Below are positions 1-7,635 of a stretch of 35,452 nucleotides of DNA, one piece after another. Under the pieces are notes generated by a model. It worked only from the letters and a program-made list of their open reading frames with translations. It searched no databases and was not told the origin of the DNA. The translations under genes and the position numbers were made by a program. The DNA lies in IMG/VR virus record IMGVR_UViG_3300021085_000103, positions 1 through 35,452 of that record. One strand, 5' to 3'. Within the stretch, counting starts at the first letter, position 1, and the number at the start of each line of letters is the position of its first letter. This stretch comes from a virus.

Positions 1-200
1 TGTGTCGTCCTCGATATAAGGGCGGGCGCGATATTAAAAAATAGTTTTGTGTCCCCCTATGTCCTATTATGCCGAAAGAACTATAATCTTCCTGTGTTTT
101 AGTTACCCCGGTATGTCAGTATTGTTGGTTTTCCGTAAAAAAAACGTCTTATACTACTGCTGCTTGTGGAGTATTGGCCAAAATACTGCGTATCTATCCC

Positions 201-244
201 CGACCAAACCCTGACCAAACCGTGACCATGCCCTGACCATGTGT
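201..244 (+). repeat. Four 11-bp tandem repeats, forward array
   Basis: Four units start at 201, 212, 223 and 234, each of the type TGACCAAACCC or TGACCATGCCC (the first begins CGACCA). The exact 11-bp period puts every copy on about the same face of the helix, as expected for cooperative protein binding. The array faces the inverted array at 291-323 across about 46 bp. Confidence 0.8.
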
Positions 245-290
245 TGATTACTGGTTTCTTGGGGTTGTGTTATCTGTTTGTTCAACAGTC

Positions 291-323
291 TTGGTCAGGG
301 GTCGGTCAGGGTTTGGTCAGGGT
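291..323 (-). repeat. Three 11-bp tandem repeats, inverted array
   Basis: TGGTCAGGG, CGGTCAGGG and TGGTCAGGG begin at 292, 303 and 314, again with an 11-bp period. They are the reverse complement of the forward array, so the region could form a large stem-loop or a two-sided nucleoprotein complex. A further TGGTCAGGG lies at 380-388. Confidence 0.8.
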
Positions 324-474
324 TATTTATATGCTGGGTGGTCAGTTTTAACTTACTGTTTATATACCGTAGCCTTTCCTGGTCAGGGTGGTCTATTAAC
401 TTATAGAAAGTTTTCGTTTAGTGGTAAAACCATATAAAAACCATCCCAATACCATACAATAAAAGGAAATTGAT

Positions 475-729
475 TTATCCCTGACCACCCTGACCATCAT
501 TCTTGTCCTCGATGATATCTAATAATTTTTTGATATCGGTAAATGCTGAAGTGAAGTCAATAGGAAGTGTTATTTTACCATCGTTGGCTTCTACGTAGTT
601 TAGTAGCCCTTCAACTGCTGTGCGTATTAAAAAAGATGGCTCAACCGACATTGACTCTGCAATCCGGCAGAGTTCATCATGTTGCTCAGAGTTCATTCTG
701 ATGCCCATTGCGTGCGTTTTTGCCTTCAT
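475..729 (-). CDS. Ribbon-helix-helix (Arc/CopG-type) regulator
   Basis: This is an 84-residue protein from the ATG at 729. Its N-terminal half reads as an RHH fold: a basic strand (AMGIRMNSEQ) followed by two helices around RIAESMSVEPSFLIRTAVEGLLNYV. RHH proteins are dimeric DNA-binding repressors that bind tandem operators, which fits the TGACCA arrays just downstream. The ATG at 729 is preferred over 750 because a sigma70-like promoter (TTGGCA, 18 bp, TACAAT) ends 8 nt before it, so the upstream ATG would lie inside the promoter. The tail is Gly-Gln rich. It shares an LLNYV-x-LP pattern with the divergent gene at 928, suggesting distant paralogy. No target has been shown. Confidence 0.7.
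   Translation of the reverse strand: MKAKTHAMGIRMNSEQHDELCRIAESMSVEPSFLIRTAVEGLLNYVEANDGKITLPIDFTSAFTDIKKLLDIIEDKNDGQGGQG
479..496 (+). repeat. Two CCCTGACCA repeats overlapping the end of the RHH gene
   Basis: Two 9-bp copies of CCCTGACCA lie back to back inside the last codons of the leftward RHH gene, where they encode its Gly-Gln-rich tail. They match the repeats at 201-244. The gene's 3' end is therefore itself part of the repeat family. Confidence 0.7.
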
Positions 730-736
730 TACCCAC

Positions 737-766
737 ATTGTATCACACATATAGGTAGCGTGCCAA
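737..766 (-). promoter_or_regulatory. Promoter for the leftward RHH gene (leaderless?)
   Basis: On the minus strand, TTGGCA (766-761) is followed after 18 bp by TACAAT (742-737). The expected start of transcription is near 730, next to the ATG at 729, so the message would be leaderless or nearly so. Confidence 0.55.
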
Positions 767-877
767 ATTAAATATGCGTAAGTGTGTTTTTTTTTGCTTA
801 TCTAACTGCATCGCACTTAGTGATTTGCGTCATGGAATCCATTAAGGGGCAATGGTTGCAGTCGTTTTTGTTTGACT

Positions 878-908
878 ATGTGAACAAAACAAATAAAGGT
901 GTTCACAT
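878..908. promoter_or_regulatory. Operator-like dyad (ATGTGAACA / TGTTCACAT)
   Basis: A perfect 9-bp inverted repeat, ATGTGAACA at 878-886 and TGTTCACAT at 900-908, surrounds a 13-bp AT-rich centre just upstream of the ATG at 928. A possible -35 (TTTGAC, 871-876) sits beside it. This is a good candidate operator for the rightward early transcript. The binding protein is unknown. Confidence 0.5.
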
Positions 909-927
909 CGTGACACATGATAAGATT

Positions 928-1125
928 ATGAGAACAGAGGGCAAGCTACAGGTCAGAACTATTAGCATTTCGTGGGAGCAGCATGTTAGGTTGCAGAATG
1001 TGGCTAAGGCCTCTGGTTTGAAGGTAGTTGAGTTGCATAGAATGGCATTGGCTAATTTATTAAATTATGTGGCTGAAAAAGGTAGTTTGCCTACCCCTAA
1101 TTTAAGTGGAGGGGATGCCCAGTGA
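928..1125 (+). CDS. Small RHH-like DNA-binding protein
   Basis: This is a 65-residue protein from the ATG at 928, which lies downstream of the dyad. The open frame extends upstream, but that part crosses the operator and looks non-coding. The pattern QVRTISISWEQH, then two helices ending in LLNYVAEKGSLPTP, resembles RHH proteins and the end of the RHH domain of the divergent gene at 475-729. Its stop overlaps the GTG of the excisionase-type gene (GTGA), suggesting translational coupling. I infer an early regulator. The assignment is weaker than for the leftward gene. Confidence 0.5.
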   Translation: MRTEGKLQVRTISISWEQHVRLQNVAKASGLKVVELHRMALANLLNYVAEKGSLPTPNLSGGDAQ

Positions 1126-1388
1126 AAGTTGAGATTGCATTTACTGCTGATCAGTTGGGCGAGATTGCCGCCAGTGTAGTCGCTGAGATGGAGCGACAAG
1201 GCAAGGTGATGGTTGAACCAGTGCGTAAAACCCCATATTCGCTGAAGGAGGCGGCTCATCATATGGCGGTAAGTGAGCGAACCATAAAGCGATGGATTGA
1301 GTCTGGTCGTATAAATACTGTGCCTGGTTGTGGTCGTATTTTGATTATAGCGGATTCTTTAAAGGATATACAGAAAGGAGTAGCGTGA
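1122..1388 (+). CDS. Excisionase-type MerR-like HTH protein
   Basis: This 88-residue protein has a GTG start and a good ribosome binding site (GGAGGGG). The C-terminal half carries the excisionase/MerR HTH pattern: YSLKEAAHHMAVSERTIKRW, then a short wing with SGRINTVPGCGRILI. Proteins of this kind act as recombination directionality factors or small regulators. With a tyrosine integrase and an attP-like site at the other end of the phage, an Xis role is plausible. It overlaps both neighbours by 4 bp, so it belongs to a tight early operon. The N-terminal 40 residues are not recognised. Confidence 0.6.
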   Translation: MKVEIAFTADQLGEIAASVVAEMERQGKVMVEPVRKTPYSLKEAAHHMAVSERTIKRWIESGRINTVPGCGRILIIADSLKDIQKGVA

Positions 1389-1606
1389 ATTATCGTGCTA
1401 TAGGTTTTGGTGAGGGTGACTTTGAGTGTTGCCGTGATCATGAGCGTCAGGACTGTGCTGTGTTGGATAAGTCAGAGCCTCCAGTAGCTCAATCAGTTTA
1501 TGTGTGTGGTTGGTGTTTTAGTATTGTTGAACCATCCGCTCTCAACTGGACGGATTCTAGTGTCTATGTCTGTGATTGTTGTGCTGAAGATTACTTTACG
1601 AAATAA
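1385..1606 (+). CDS. Small Cys-pair protein, possible zinc ribbon
   Basis: This is a 73-residue protein from the GTG at 1385, preceded by AAAGGAG. The upstream in-frame ATG at 1328 lies inside the previous gene and has no ribosome site. Two Cys pairs (CGWC and CDCC) about 24 residues apart suggest a zinc ribbon. An earlier CC and a lone Cys are also present. The function is unknown. Its TAA overlaps the ATG of the next gene. Confidence 0.55.
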   Translation: MNYRAIGFGEGDFECCRDHERQDCAVLDKSEPPVAQSVYVCGWCFSIVEPSALNWTDSSVYVCDCCAEDYFTK

Positions 1607-2130
1607 TGGCTCAGGACAGAAAAACTATTGAAGCTGAGGTAATGGATCATGCCTTTTATCACGGTGGCAATGCCCCGGATTTGGGATGGTCGGCGCACGA
1701 TCAAGATTATTGCCGACCAGATCGTGAGGTCATCGAGCGTGAAGAGGATAGGATGATGGAGGCTATACCCGAAGAGTATATGAGCCGTTTGCGGAGCAAG
1801 GAGCGTAGTCATGCTCTTATGCGCATGTTTGATGAGGTTTTATCAGATTTTGTAAGGGATGGTGATCCGGCTGGTGTCGGACGTAAGGTTTTATCGGTGG
1901 CTAAGTTTTGCGGTCATAAGGCTGTTGATGGCTATTCTCTGGGCGAGCTTGCTACTGCTGGCATGGAGACGAAAGCGGCTGTATCGGCAAGGATTCGTAA
2001 GACATGCAATCAACCTATAGAGGCGGTTGATGGTATCGCACAGGCAAGATTTCAGCAGGGACCGCAACAGCGCGCGGTTTCTGCTGAGGCCCAAAAGGGC
2101 AATAAGAACCGCGCTGGAAACAAAAAATAA
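1606..2130 (+). CDS. Hypothetical early protein
   Basis: This is a 174-residue protein with an acidic N-terminal third and a basic, Gln/Lys-rich tail ending in NKNRAGNKK. Residues about 110-140 (GYSLGELATAGMETKAAVSARIRK) look like a helix-turn-helix. DNA binding is possible, but I do not recognise a family. The ATG overlaps the previous TAA, so it is coupled to the operon. Confidence 0.6.
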   Translation: MAQDRKTIEAEVMDHAFYHGGNAPDLGWSAHDQDYCRPDREVIEREEDRMMEAIPEEYMSRLRSKERSHALMRMFDEVLSDFVRDGDPAGVGRKVLSVAKFCGHKAVDGYSLGELATAGMETKAAVSARIRKTCNQPIEAVDGIAQARFQQGPQQRAVSAEAQKGNKNRAGNKK

Positions 2131-2132
2131 AA

Positions 2133-2366
2133 ATGAACGATAAAGAAGCACTAAAAGATATTGTCTGCGCGCTAATCGCGTCAGGAAGTTACACCCATAA
2201 AGATGAGGTTCCAGATTGGGACACAGCTTTGGGTTTGGGTTGGCGAGTCACATGGCATGGCAGGGTTGTCACGCATGCCCATTCGATTCTGGATCGCATA
2301 CATGAATCATGTGATGGGGTTGATGGATCTCCAACGGTTCCGATGTTAGGAGTAACACAAGATTAA
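2133..2366 (+). CDS. Hypothetical small protein
   Basis: This is a 77-residue acidic protein with no recognised motif, starting just after an A-rich stretch and 2 bp after the previous stop. It has several His and Trp residues. It is included because it fills the operon with tight spacing and no competing frame. Confidence 0.5.
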   Translation: MNDKEALKDIVCALIASGSYTHKDEVPDWDTALGLGWRVTWHGRVVTHAHSILDRIHESCDGVDGSPTVPMLGVTQD

Positions 2367-2377
2367 CGACTAAGAAG

Positions 2378-2707
2378 ATGATTGTTTTTACAGTAATATT
2401 GTGTTTTTGCGTTGTGGTTTTTGGGTCTTACACTTGGTGGTCTGCCAGAAATTGCATGAATAAGAGCCATTTGTCGCACTTGTCTGCGATGGAGTCCGTT
2501 GTTAGGTCTAAAGAGTATCATGAGGCTGGTAATGAAATGTTTAATAAGTCGATAGATTCATATAAAGAAGGTCAGCAATTTTGGGCGGCTGCTACTGAAG
2601 CTTTGCTGGATGCTAAAAGGCGTGAACGTGAAGTCGATAACGTGTTGGAGGATCTAAAGGCTAATTCATTATTGCCTATAGATTACAAGACAGGAGAGGC
2701 CGCGTGA
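2378..2707 (+). CDS. Small membrane-anchored protein with helical tail
   Basis: This is a 109-residue protein. Residues 1-22 are strongly hydrophobic (IVFTVILCFCVVVFGSY) and read as an N-terminal membrane anchor. The rest is charged and helical, with coiled-coil character in DAKRREREVDNVLEDL. No family is recognised. Its stop overlaps the GTG of the ParB-like gene by 4 bp. A membrane role in the early region is unexplained. Confidence 0.55.
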   Translation: MIVFTVILCFCVVVFGSYTWWSARNCMNKSHLSHLSAMESVVRSKEYHEAGNEMFNKSIDSYKEGQQFWAAATEALLDAKRREREVDNVLEDLKANSLLPIDYKTGEAA

Positions 2708-3867
2708 ATTATTTTGAGCTAATTGATATTGCCAAAATTGCGCCATTGGAGAGCAATCCAAGGAAGAATTTTGATACTAGATCATTGGATGAATTATGTT
2801 CCAGTATTAAGGAGCATGGTATTATTCAGCCTCTAGTGGTTCGTCATTCAGCCCTTGTTGAAGGTAGCTATGAGTTGGTGGCGGGTGAACGGCGATGGCG
2901 TTGTGCTAGGAAATTAGAACTGGTGCAGTTGCCTTGCATGATACGCAATCTGGATGATTTAGAGGTGGCTGAGATTCAGTTGATCGAGAATATAGATCGC
3001 CATAATTTAGATCCTTTAGAGGAAAGTAGTGGTGTTTGCCGATTAGTTGAACTTGGTGTCCATCCAAGCGACTTAGCTGAAAGGCTTGGTCGGGCGGAGG
3101 ATTGGGTTCAGTTGCGGTTAGATTTACCAGAACTGCCCGATATGGCTAAGGATGCTTTGACTAATGGTGTCCTGGGTCTTGGAGGGGCTAGGCAGTTGCT
3201 GAGAGTTGATCAGGGTATGCGTGAGGAGGCAACACAGCGTTTGTTGGAAATAGAATCGCCTCTTACGGAGAGAACTGTTAGTGAGGTATTGCGCAATCGT
3301 TATCATGAGCCACGGCGTAGGCGTGAGCTTTGGAAGTCATTGAGGCAACCTATGCTTGTCAAATTCGCTGGTAATGCAACTCCTATTGATGATGTTGAGA
3401 AAAGCTATCAATATGTTCGTGCTTGGGGTGCTGGTATTGGTCATTTTTTTAATGTTGATGATGAAGTTGGTGGTCTTTCAAGGCATCCGGCGGAGTCTGT
3501 TGTTAGCTGGGGTGATTTAGCTCTTCAACATGATGTCCCGACATTATTGGTATGTGCTGGTGGTGTTATAAGTATCGATAATGTGGTCGAGGTTGTTGAT
3601 CGTAGGATTATAATAGATGCGGAAAGGGCTTTGAGGGATCAAGGTAAGTCTCATACCCTTGGCCCACGTAAAACAGTTGTTAAAGATGAGTTGAATGATG
3701 TCGGTGTTGTTGATGGTGATGCCGAGCAAGATTATGATGAGACTGCTGATCAATTTGTTGTCAGGCATGTGATGTCGGCGTTAGAGTTGAGGCATGATGA
3801 TGTAGAGCTTGCTGAACTTCTCATGCCTGTATTGGAGCTTATGGCAGAAAGGGGGGTAGGTGAATGA
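2704..3867 (+). CDS. ParB/Spo0J-like protein
   Basis: This 387-residue protein uses a GTG start with a GGAG ribosome site. The N-terminal ParB domain is clear: NPRKNFD (about 18-24), HGIIQPLVVR, the CTP/phosphate-binding GERRWR (about 61-66) and ENIDRHNLDPLEE, followed by the HTH-like LAERLGRAEDWVQLRLDLPEL. ParB proteins bind centromere sites and partition plasmids, and many phages use the fold in regulation or as a nuclease-like enzyme. No ParA is present in the window, so plasmid-type partition is not supported. The C-terminal 180 residues are unrecognised and acidic. It overlaps the methyltransferase start. Confidence 0.8.
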   Translation: MNYFELIDIAKIAPLESNPRKNFDTRSLDELCSSIKEHGIIQPLVVRHSALVEGSYELVAGERRWRCARKLELVQLPCMIRNLDDLEVAEIQLIENIDRHNLDPLEESSGVCRLVELGVHPSDLAERLGRAEDWVQLRLDLPELPDMAKDALTNGVLGLGGARQLLRVDQGMREEATQRLLEIESPLTERTVSEVLRNRYHEPRRRRELWKSLRQPMLVKFAGNATPIDDVEKSYQYVRAWGAGIGHFFNVDDEVGGLSRHPAESVVSWGDLALQHDVPTLLVCAGGVISIDNVVEVVDRRIIIDAERALRDQGKSHTLGPRKTVVKDELNDVGVVDGDAEQDYDETADQFVVRHVMSALELRHDDVELAELLMPVLELMAERGVGE

Positions 3868-4408
3868 GTTGGTATTACCTGAAGGCGAAGTCACAGAACT
3901 TGCGCTCTTCGCGGGAGCTGGAGGAGGCATCCTTGGTGGAAGTATGCTGGGGTGGCGAACCGTGGCTGCAGTCGAAATCGAAGACTATCCAAGGAGGGTT
4001 TTGCTACAACGGCAAGCTGACGGATTGCTACCTCGATTCCCTATCTGGGATGACGTTCGCACATTCAATGGATATGAATGGCGAGGGAAAGTTACAGTTG
4101 TCAGCGGAGGATTCCCATGCACAGACATCAGTGCCGCAGGAAAAGGTGCTGGAATCGAAGGAGAGCAATCTTCCTTGTGGAGAAGTATGGCGAGAATCAT
4201 ACATGAAGTTCAGCCGAAATTCTGCTACCTTGAGAACTCACCGCTCCTTGTTTCCAGAGGTCTTGGAAATGTCCTCTCAGATTTATGCCAAATGGGGTAT
4301 GATGCAAAATGGGGTATTATGGGAGCGCATCACGTTGCCGCTCCCCACAAAAGAGATCGTATCTGGATTTTGGCGTACCCCAGAGTGTGCGAAGGGGGGG
4401 ACAGTTAG
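3860..4408 (+). CDS. C5 cytosine methyltransferase, catalytic part (motifs I-VIII)
   Basis: This is a 182-residue protein from the GTG at 3860. It shows motif I LFAGAGGG (16-23), motif IV GGFPCTDIS with catalytic Cys at about 87, motif VI ENS (normally ENV) and motif VIII HKRDRIWI (163-170). It ends before the target-recognition region and motifs IX-X. Those motifs are found in the overlapping +1 frame, so an active enzyme probably needs both polypeptides, as in the two-subunit enzymes M.AquI and M.EcoHK31I. Codon choice differs from its neighbours: Gly is mostly GGA rather than GGT and third bases are rich in A and C, as expected for dual coding. It may protect phage DNA from host restriction. 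Confidence 0.85.
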   Translation: MNELVLPEGEVTELALFAGAGGGILGGSMLGWRTVAAVEIEDYPRRVLLQRQADGLLPRFPIWDDVRTFNGYEWRGKVTVVSGGFPCTDISAAGKGAGIEGEQSSLWRSMARIIHEVQPKFCYLENSPLLVSRGLGNVLSDLCQMGYDAKWGIMGAHHVAAPHKRDRIWILAYPRVCEGGDS

Positions 4409-5255
4409 TATGCAAGTCTTAGATGAAATGGCGGGTGGTAATTGGAAAAGGAAGTCTGGACATATGAGACAACTAAGGTTGCAAGATCAGGTCAGGCATG
4501 AGGGTTTATGGCCGAAGTATTGGTTGACCCCCACATGTGTTAATGTTGAGCCAACTGAGGAAAGGCGCGAAAGTCGTAGGGAGTTTAGGCATAGTATCGG
4601 TAGAAATGATTCTCCCGGTTGTCTTGCTGAACAGGTCGCTGTTGAAAGTTTTTGGCCTACTCCTACATGTCAGGAGACTGAGCATCCAAACGCCGTTATC
4701 AATAAAAATGGTCGGCGTGTATCGGTCGATGGTAATTCTGATCACAGTCTGAATTTAGCGGATTCTGTTAAGACTTGGCCTACGCCTAGGTCTAGGGATT
4801 GGAAAGGTTGCAATTCTGTTGAGGGCTTAACGCGATCTGATGGTAAGTCGCGCATGGATGCTTTGCCTAATGCTGTAGCATTTCCAGATTATGTTACTCC
4901 TAGGGTTGGCGGAGAAGAAAGTTTTGAGTCAGTGTCTAAGCGTAAAGGTGAAGCCGCGGCTGGAACTCATAATACTTTGTCTAGTGTTGAAAAAGAGCAT
5001 GGCAAGCAAGAGGGACAGCTTTCTCCTGATTGGACAGAGTGGTTAATGGGTTGGCCTGTTGGTTGGACGCGCATGGAGCCATTGGCTGATTATGATTGTC
5101 GTGATTGGCTACTAGATCCCGCTGAAGATGTTGAGGATCCTGTTGCTCGCGTGGGCAAAGGGATAGCTGATAGGAATAGTCGTTTGAAGGCTATTGGTAA
5201 TGGGCAAGTTCCTTTGTGTGCTGCTGTGGCTTTTAAAATTCTTATAAGCGAATAA
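3864..5255 (+). CDS. Overlapping-frame methyltransferase partner (TRD and motifs IX-X)
   Basis: This frame is +1 to the catalytic gene and stays open for 463 codons. The possible starts are the ATG at 3864, which shares the AAAGGGGGG ribosome site, or the ATG at 4050. From about residue 62 it resembles a known phage methyltransferase-associated family: AQTSVPQEK, then KWGMMQNGVLW (143-153), repeated W-x-TP elements (FWRTPE, WLTPT, FWPTPT, TWPTPRSRDWKG), WLMGWPVGWT and motif X-like RLKAIGNGQVP (440-450). The KWGMMQNG part lies opposite motifs VI-VIII of the other frame, so both frames carry conserved protein over the same bases. It probably supplies target recognition. Confidence 0.75.
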   Translation: MSWYYLKAKSQNLRSSRELEEASLVEVCWGGEPWLQSKSKTIQGGFCYNGKLTDCYLDSLSGMTFAHSMDMNGEGKLQLSAEDSHAQTSVPQEKVLESKESNLPCGEVWRESYMKFSRNSATLRTHRSLFPEVLEMSSQIYAKWGMMQNGVLWERITLPLPTKEIVSGFWRTPECAKGGTVSMQVLDEMAGGNWKRKSGHMRQLRLQDQVRHEGLWPKYWLTPTCVNVEPTEERRESRREFRHSIGRNDSPGCLAEQVAVESFWPTPTCQETEHPNAVINKNGRRVSVDGNSDHSLNLADSVKTWPTPRSRDWKGCNSVEGLTRSDGKSRMDALPNAVAFPDYVTPRVGGEESFESVSKRKGEAAAGTHNTLSSVEKEHGKQEGQLSPDWTEWLMGWPVGWTRMEPLADYDCRDWLLDPAEDVEDPVARVGKGIADRNSRLKAIGNGQVPLCAAVAFKILISE

Positions 5256-7634
5256 ATGGATGCTACAGAATTACGTGCTGTTTTGCCCGGCACATCGTTA
5301 TGGAGGGCATTGGGTTTATCTGGTTATGATCAGGTTGTCGCTTTAGATGGGGGTAAAAAAGAGGTTAAAATATGTTCGCCTTTCAGGGCTGACAGTTCCC
5401 CTTCTTTTTCCGTCACTTTGAGTAGCAATGATGGGTCTATTATTTGCACTGATTGGTCTGAAGACAGGACATGGAACGATTGGGCATTGATAGCTTATGT
5501 GCAAGGGGTCGATGAGGGCGATAGCGTTTCGGTATTGAAAGCCTGGCATGATCTGGCTGGCGTTGATTGGGGTAAGGTTGGTAAGGCTTCAGCTAAGGTT
5601 AAGCCGAAGCCTAAAAGCGTTGAGATAAAGATGCCTTTAGTTCAGCAGACGGCGCAGGGAGATAGACCTAGTAAGGTGAAGGAGGTGACATCAGCACAAA
5701 GTTCTTCCGTCTTGGTGGCATCATACGATTACTGTGATGAAAATGGGGTATTGCTTCATCAAACATTGCGTTATGATCCTAAGAAGTTCATGCAAAGGCG
5801 CAGGGCTAAAGATCATGAGACAAGCAGTGATGGTTGGATTTGGTCTTTAAAGGGTGGTCGATTAGTCCCTTATCGTTTACCTGAAATAGTCGATAATCCT
5901 CATGCTATGATTCTTATAGTTGAGGGTGAAAAGGATGCGGATCTTGTCGCTGGTTTGCTGGCTGACCGTAACATAGTTGTCACAACTCTTCCAATGGGTT
6001 GTGGTAAGTGGCGTGATGAGTATGCTAGTCATTTTGTTGGTCGCAGGGTTTGTGTATTAGCTGACTTTGATGAGCCTAGAGAAGATGGCAAGGCCGCGGG
6101 TTTTGATGGCGCTCTCAAAGTCGGTAAGGTTTTAAGGGATGTTTGCCAGAGAGTTGGATTGCTTGAGCTTACTGGTTTTTGGGCTTCGGCTCCTTACGGT
6201 AGTGATGTTTCTGATTGGGTTGAGCTTGGTCGTGATTCAGGGGTTTGTGATCGTGAAATGGCAGACAGGTTGGAGCGTTGCATACGTGATGCTAGATTGC
6301 CTAGGGGCGTGGTCTATGAGGGTTGCGTAGCTGGTGGCCCATCTAGCTTAAAGGTTGATGAAGATATTTTGGCTAGGCGTTTGGTTAATGATGAGGAGCT
6401 TATTTTTACTGCGGCTAGTTTTTGGCGGTATGATGGTTTAGGGTTGTGGGAGCGTGAACCAGATCCTTTCAGGGTAGAGTCTGTTATACGTGATGCGATG
6501 AGAGCATGTGGTGGTGGGGGGTTGATTACTAAGTCTAGGATTAGTTCTATCTATGGGTTGGCTAAGTCGGTGAGGCATTGCTCTGCTGACAGGATGAATC
6601 GACAACCTGGTGGCATGGTTAATGTAAAAAATGGACTGCTTGATACAAAAACTGGCCAGCTTTTGCCTCATAGGGCTGATTATTATATGCAGACTAGAGT
6701 TCCGCATAAATGGGAACCTAAAGCATTGTGCAAGGTTTGGTTAGATTGGCTGGAGGAGAGGCATCCTGATAAGGAGACTAGAACAGCTATACAGGAAATG
6801 TTTGGTTATGTTTTGGCAACGGATATAAATTTCCATGTATTCTTCTTTCTTTTCGGTGACGGCGGAACTGGCAAATCGACATGCGTCAGTGTTTTGGAGG
6901 AGTTAGTAGGTGAGGCTAACAGGGTCAGCATCCAGCTTGAGGAACTTGATAATGCCTTTATGAGATCGCAGCTTGCTGGTAAGAGTTTGTATCTTTGTAA
7001 AGAGCTAACAACCAAGAGTTTTGCACATATTGGTCTAATTAAGGCTATTGTGTCGGGGGATCCTATACCAGTTGATGTGAAGTATTCTCAGCCGTATGAC
7101 TTCAAGCCATTTGGTAAAATGGTTATGGAGTCAAATGTGATTGCCTCTACTCCTGATAGTTCTGGTGGTTTTACGCGCCGTTTTGTTCAAATCGATTGGG
7201 ATAGACCTATTGCGAGAGAGAAGATGGATTTCAATCTTATCGATAAGTTTCGGGATGAGATGCCCGGTATCCTAGCGTGGGCTATGGAGGGGTTGATCAG
7301 GTTGAGAAAGCGTGGTCATTTCCCTCTGACAGCAAAGGCAGAGCAATCGAGGGATCAGTTGATGAGGCATAGGTCGCAAATCGCTAGTTTCTTGAGTTCA
7401 AGCTATTTGGTTGAAGAGGAAAGTTGTCACATGCCTGTGAGGATTCTTTATGACAAGTATTACGATTGGTGTGATGAATATGATGTTGTGCCTTTTTATA
7501 AGGAGGTGAATACATTCATGAGGGAGGTCATGAGCAAGAAACCAGAATGGCGCGCGCGCAAAAAGCGTATCCGTGTTGATGACGGTAGGCAGTGGGTGAT
7601 TGCGGGTTTGGGATCAGGGGAGAAAGGTGTTTAG
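5256..7634 (+). CDS. Phage primase-helicase (P4/D5 type)
   Basis: This 792-residue replication protein has three parts. The N-terminal segment (39-53, CSPFRADSSPSFSV) resembles a CHC2 primase finger without the full metal ligand set. A Toprim domain (about 217-300) has EGEKD and the acidic ADFDEP. A C-terminal D5-like SF3 helicase has Walker A GDGGTGKST starting at 534. It should prime and unwind phage DNA at an origin, possibly the repeat region at the left end. It starts 1 bp after the methyltransferase partner and is followed closely by the next gene. No ribosome site is clear. Confidence 0.9.
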   Translation: MDATELRAVLPGTSLWRALGLSGYDQVVALDGGKKEVKICSPFRADSSPSFSVTLSSNDGSIICTDWSEDRTWNDWALIAYVQGVDEGDSVSVLKAWHDLAGVDWGKVGKASAKVKPKPKSVEIKMPLVQQTAQGDRPSKVKEVTSAQSSSVLVASYDYCDENGVLLHQTLRYDPKKFMQRRRAKDHETSSDGWIWSLKGGRLVPYRLPEIVDNPHAMILIVEGEKDADLVAGLLADRNIVVTTLPMGCGKWRDEYASHFVGRRVCVLADFDEPREDGKAAGFDGALKVGKVLRDVCQRVGLLELTGFWASAPYGSDVSDWVELGRDSGVCDREMADRLERCIRDARLPRGVVYEGCVAGGPSSLKVDEDILARRLVNDEELIFTAASFWRYDGLGLWEREPDPFRVESVIRDAMRACGGGGLITKSRISSIYGLAKSVRHCSADRMNRQPGGMVNVKNGLLDTKTGQLLPHRADYYMQTRVPHKWEPKALCKVWLDWLEERHPDKETRTAIQEMFGYVLATDINFHVFFFLFGDGGTGKSTCVSVLEELVGEANRVSIQLEELDNAFMRSQLAGKSLYLCKELTTKSFAHIGLIKAIVSGDPIPVDVKYSQPYDFKPFGKMVMESNVIASTPDSSGGFTRRFVQIDWDRPIAREKMDFNLIDKFRDEMPGILAWAMEGLIRLRKRGHFPLTAKAEQSRDQLMRHRSQIASFLSSSYLVEEESCHMPVRILYDKYYDWCDEYDVVPFYKEVNTFMREVMSKKPEWRARKKRIRVDDGRQWVIAGLGSGEKGV

Positions 7635-7635
7635 T

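Larger units (their letters stand above)
1..474. other. Left-end non-coding region with TGACCA repeat arrays
   Basis: I see no credible gene in this stretch. It is AT-rich and holds two facing arrays of an 11-bp repeat (separate entries) plus single copies at 380-388 and, just inside the next gene, at 479-496. The layout fits a replication origin or a multi-site operator for an RHH protein. No promoter or terminator is clear enough to call. Confidence 0.6.

Noticed and set aside
784-927. Upstream start of the second RHH-like gene
   Set aside because: This part crosses the operator dyad and has low-complexity, non-conserved residues. The ATG at 928 fits better.
3860-4408. Methyltransferase split explained as a sequencing error
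   Set aside because: A single indel would leave conserved motifs in one frame at a time. Here both frames carry family motifs over the same stretch.
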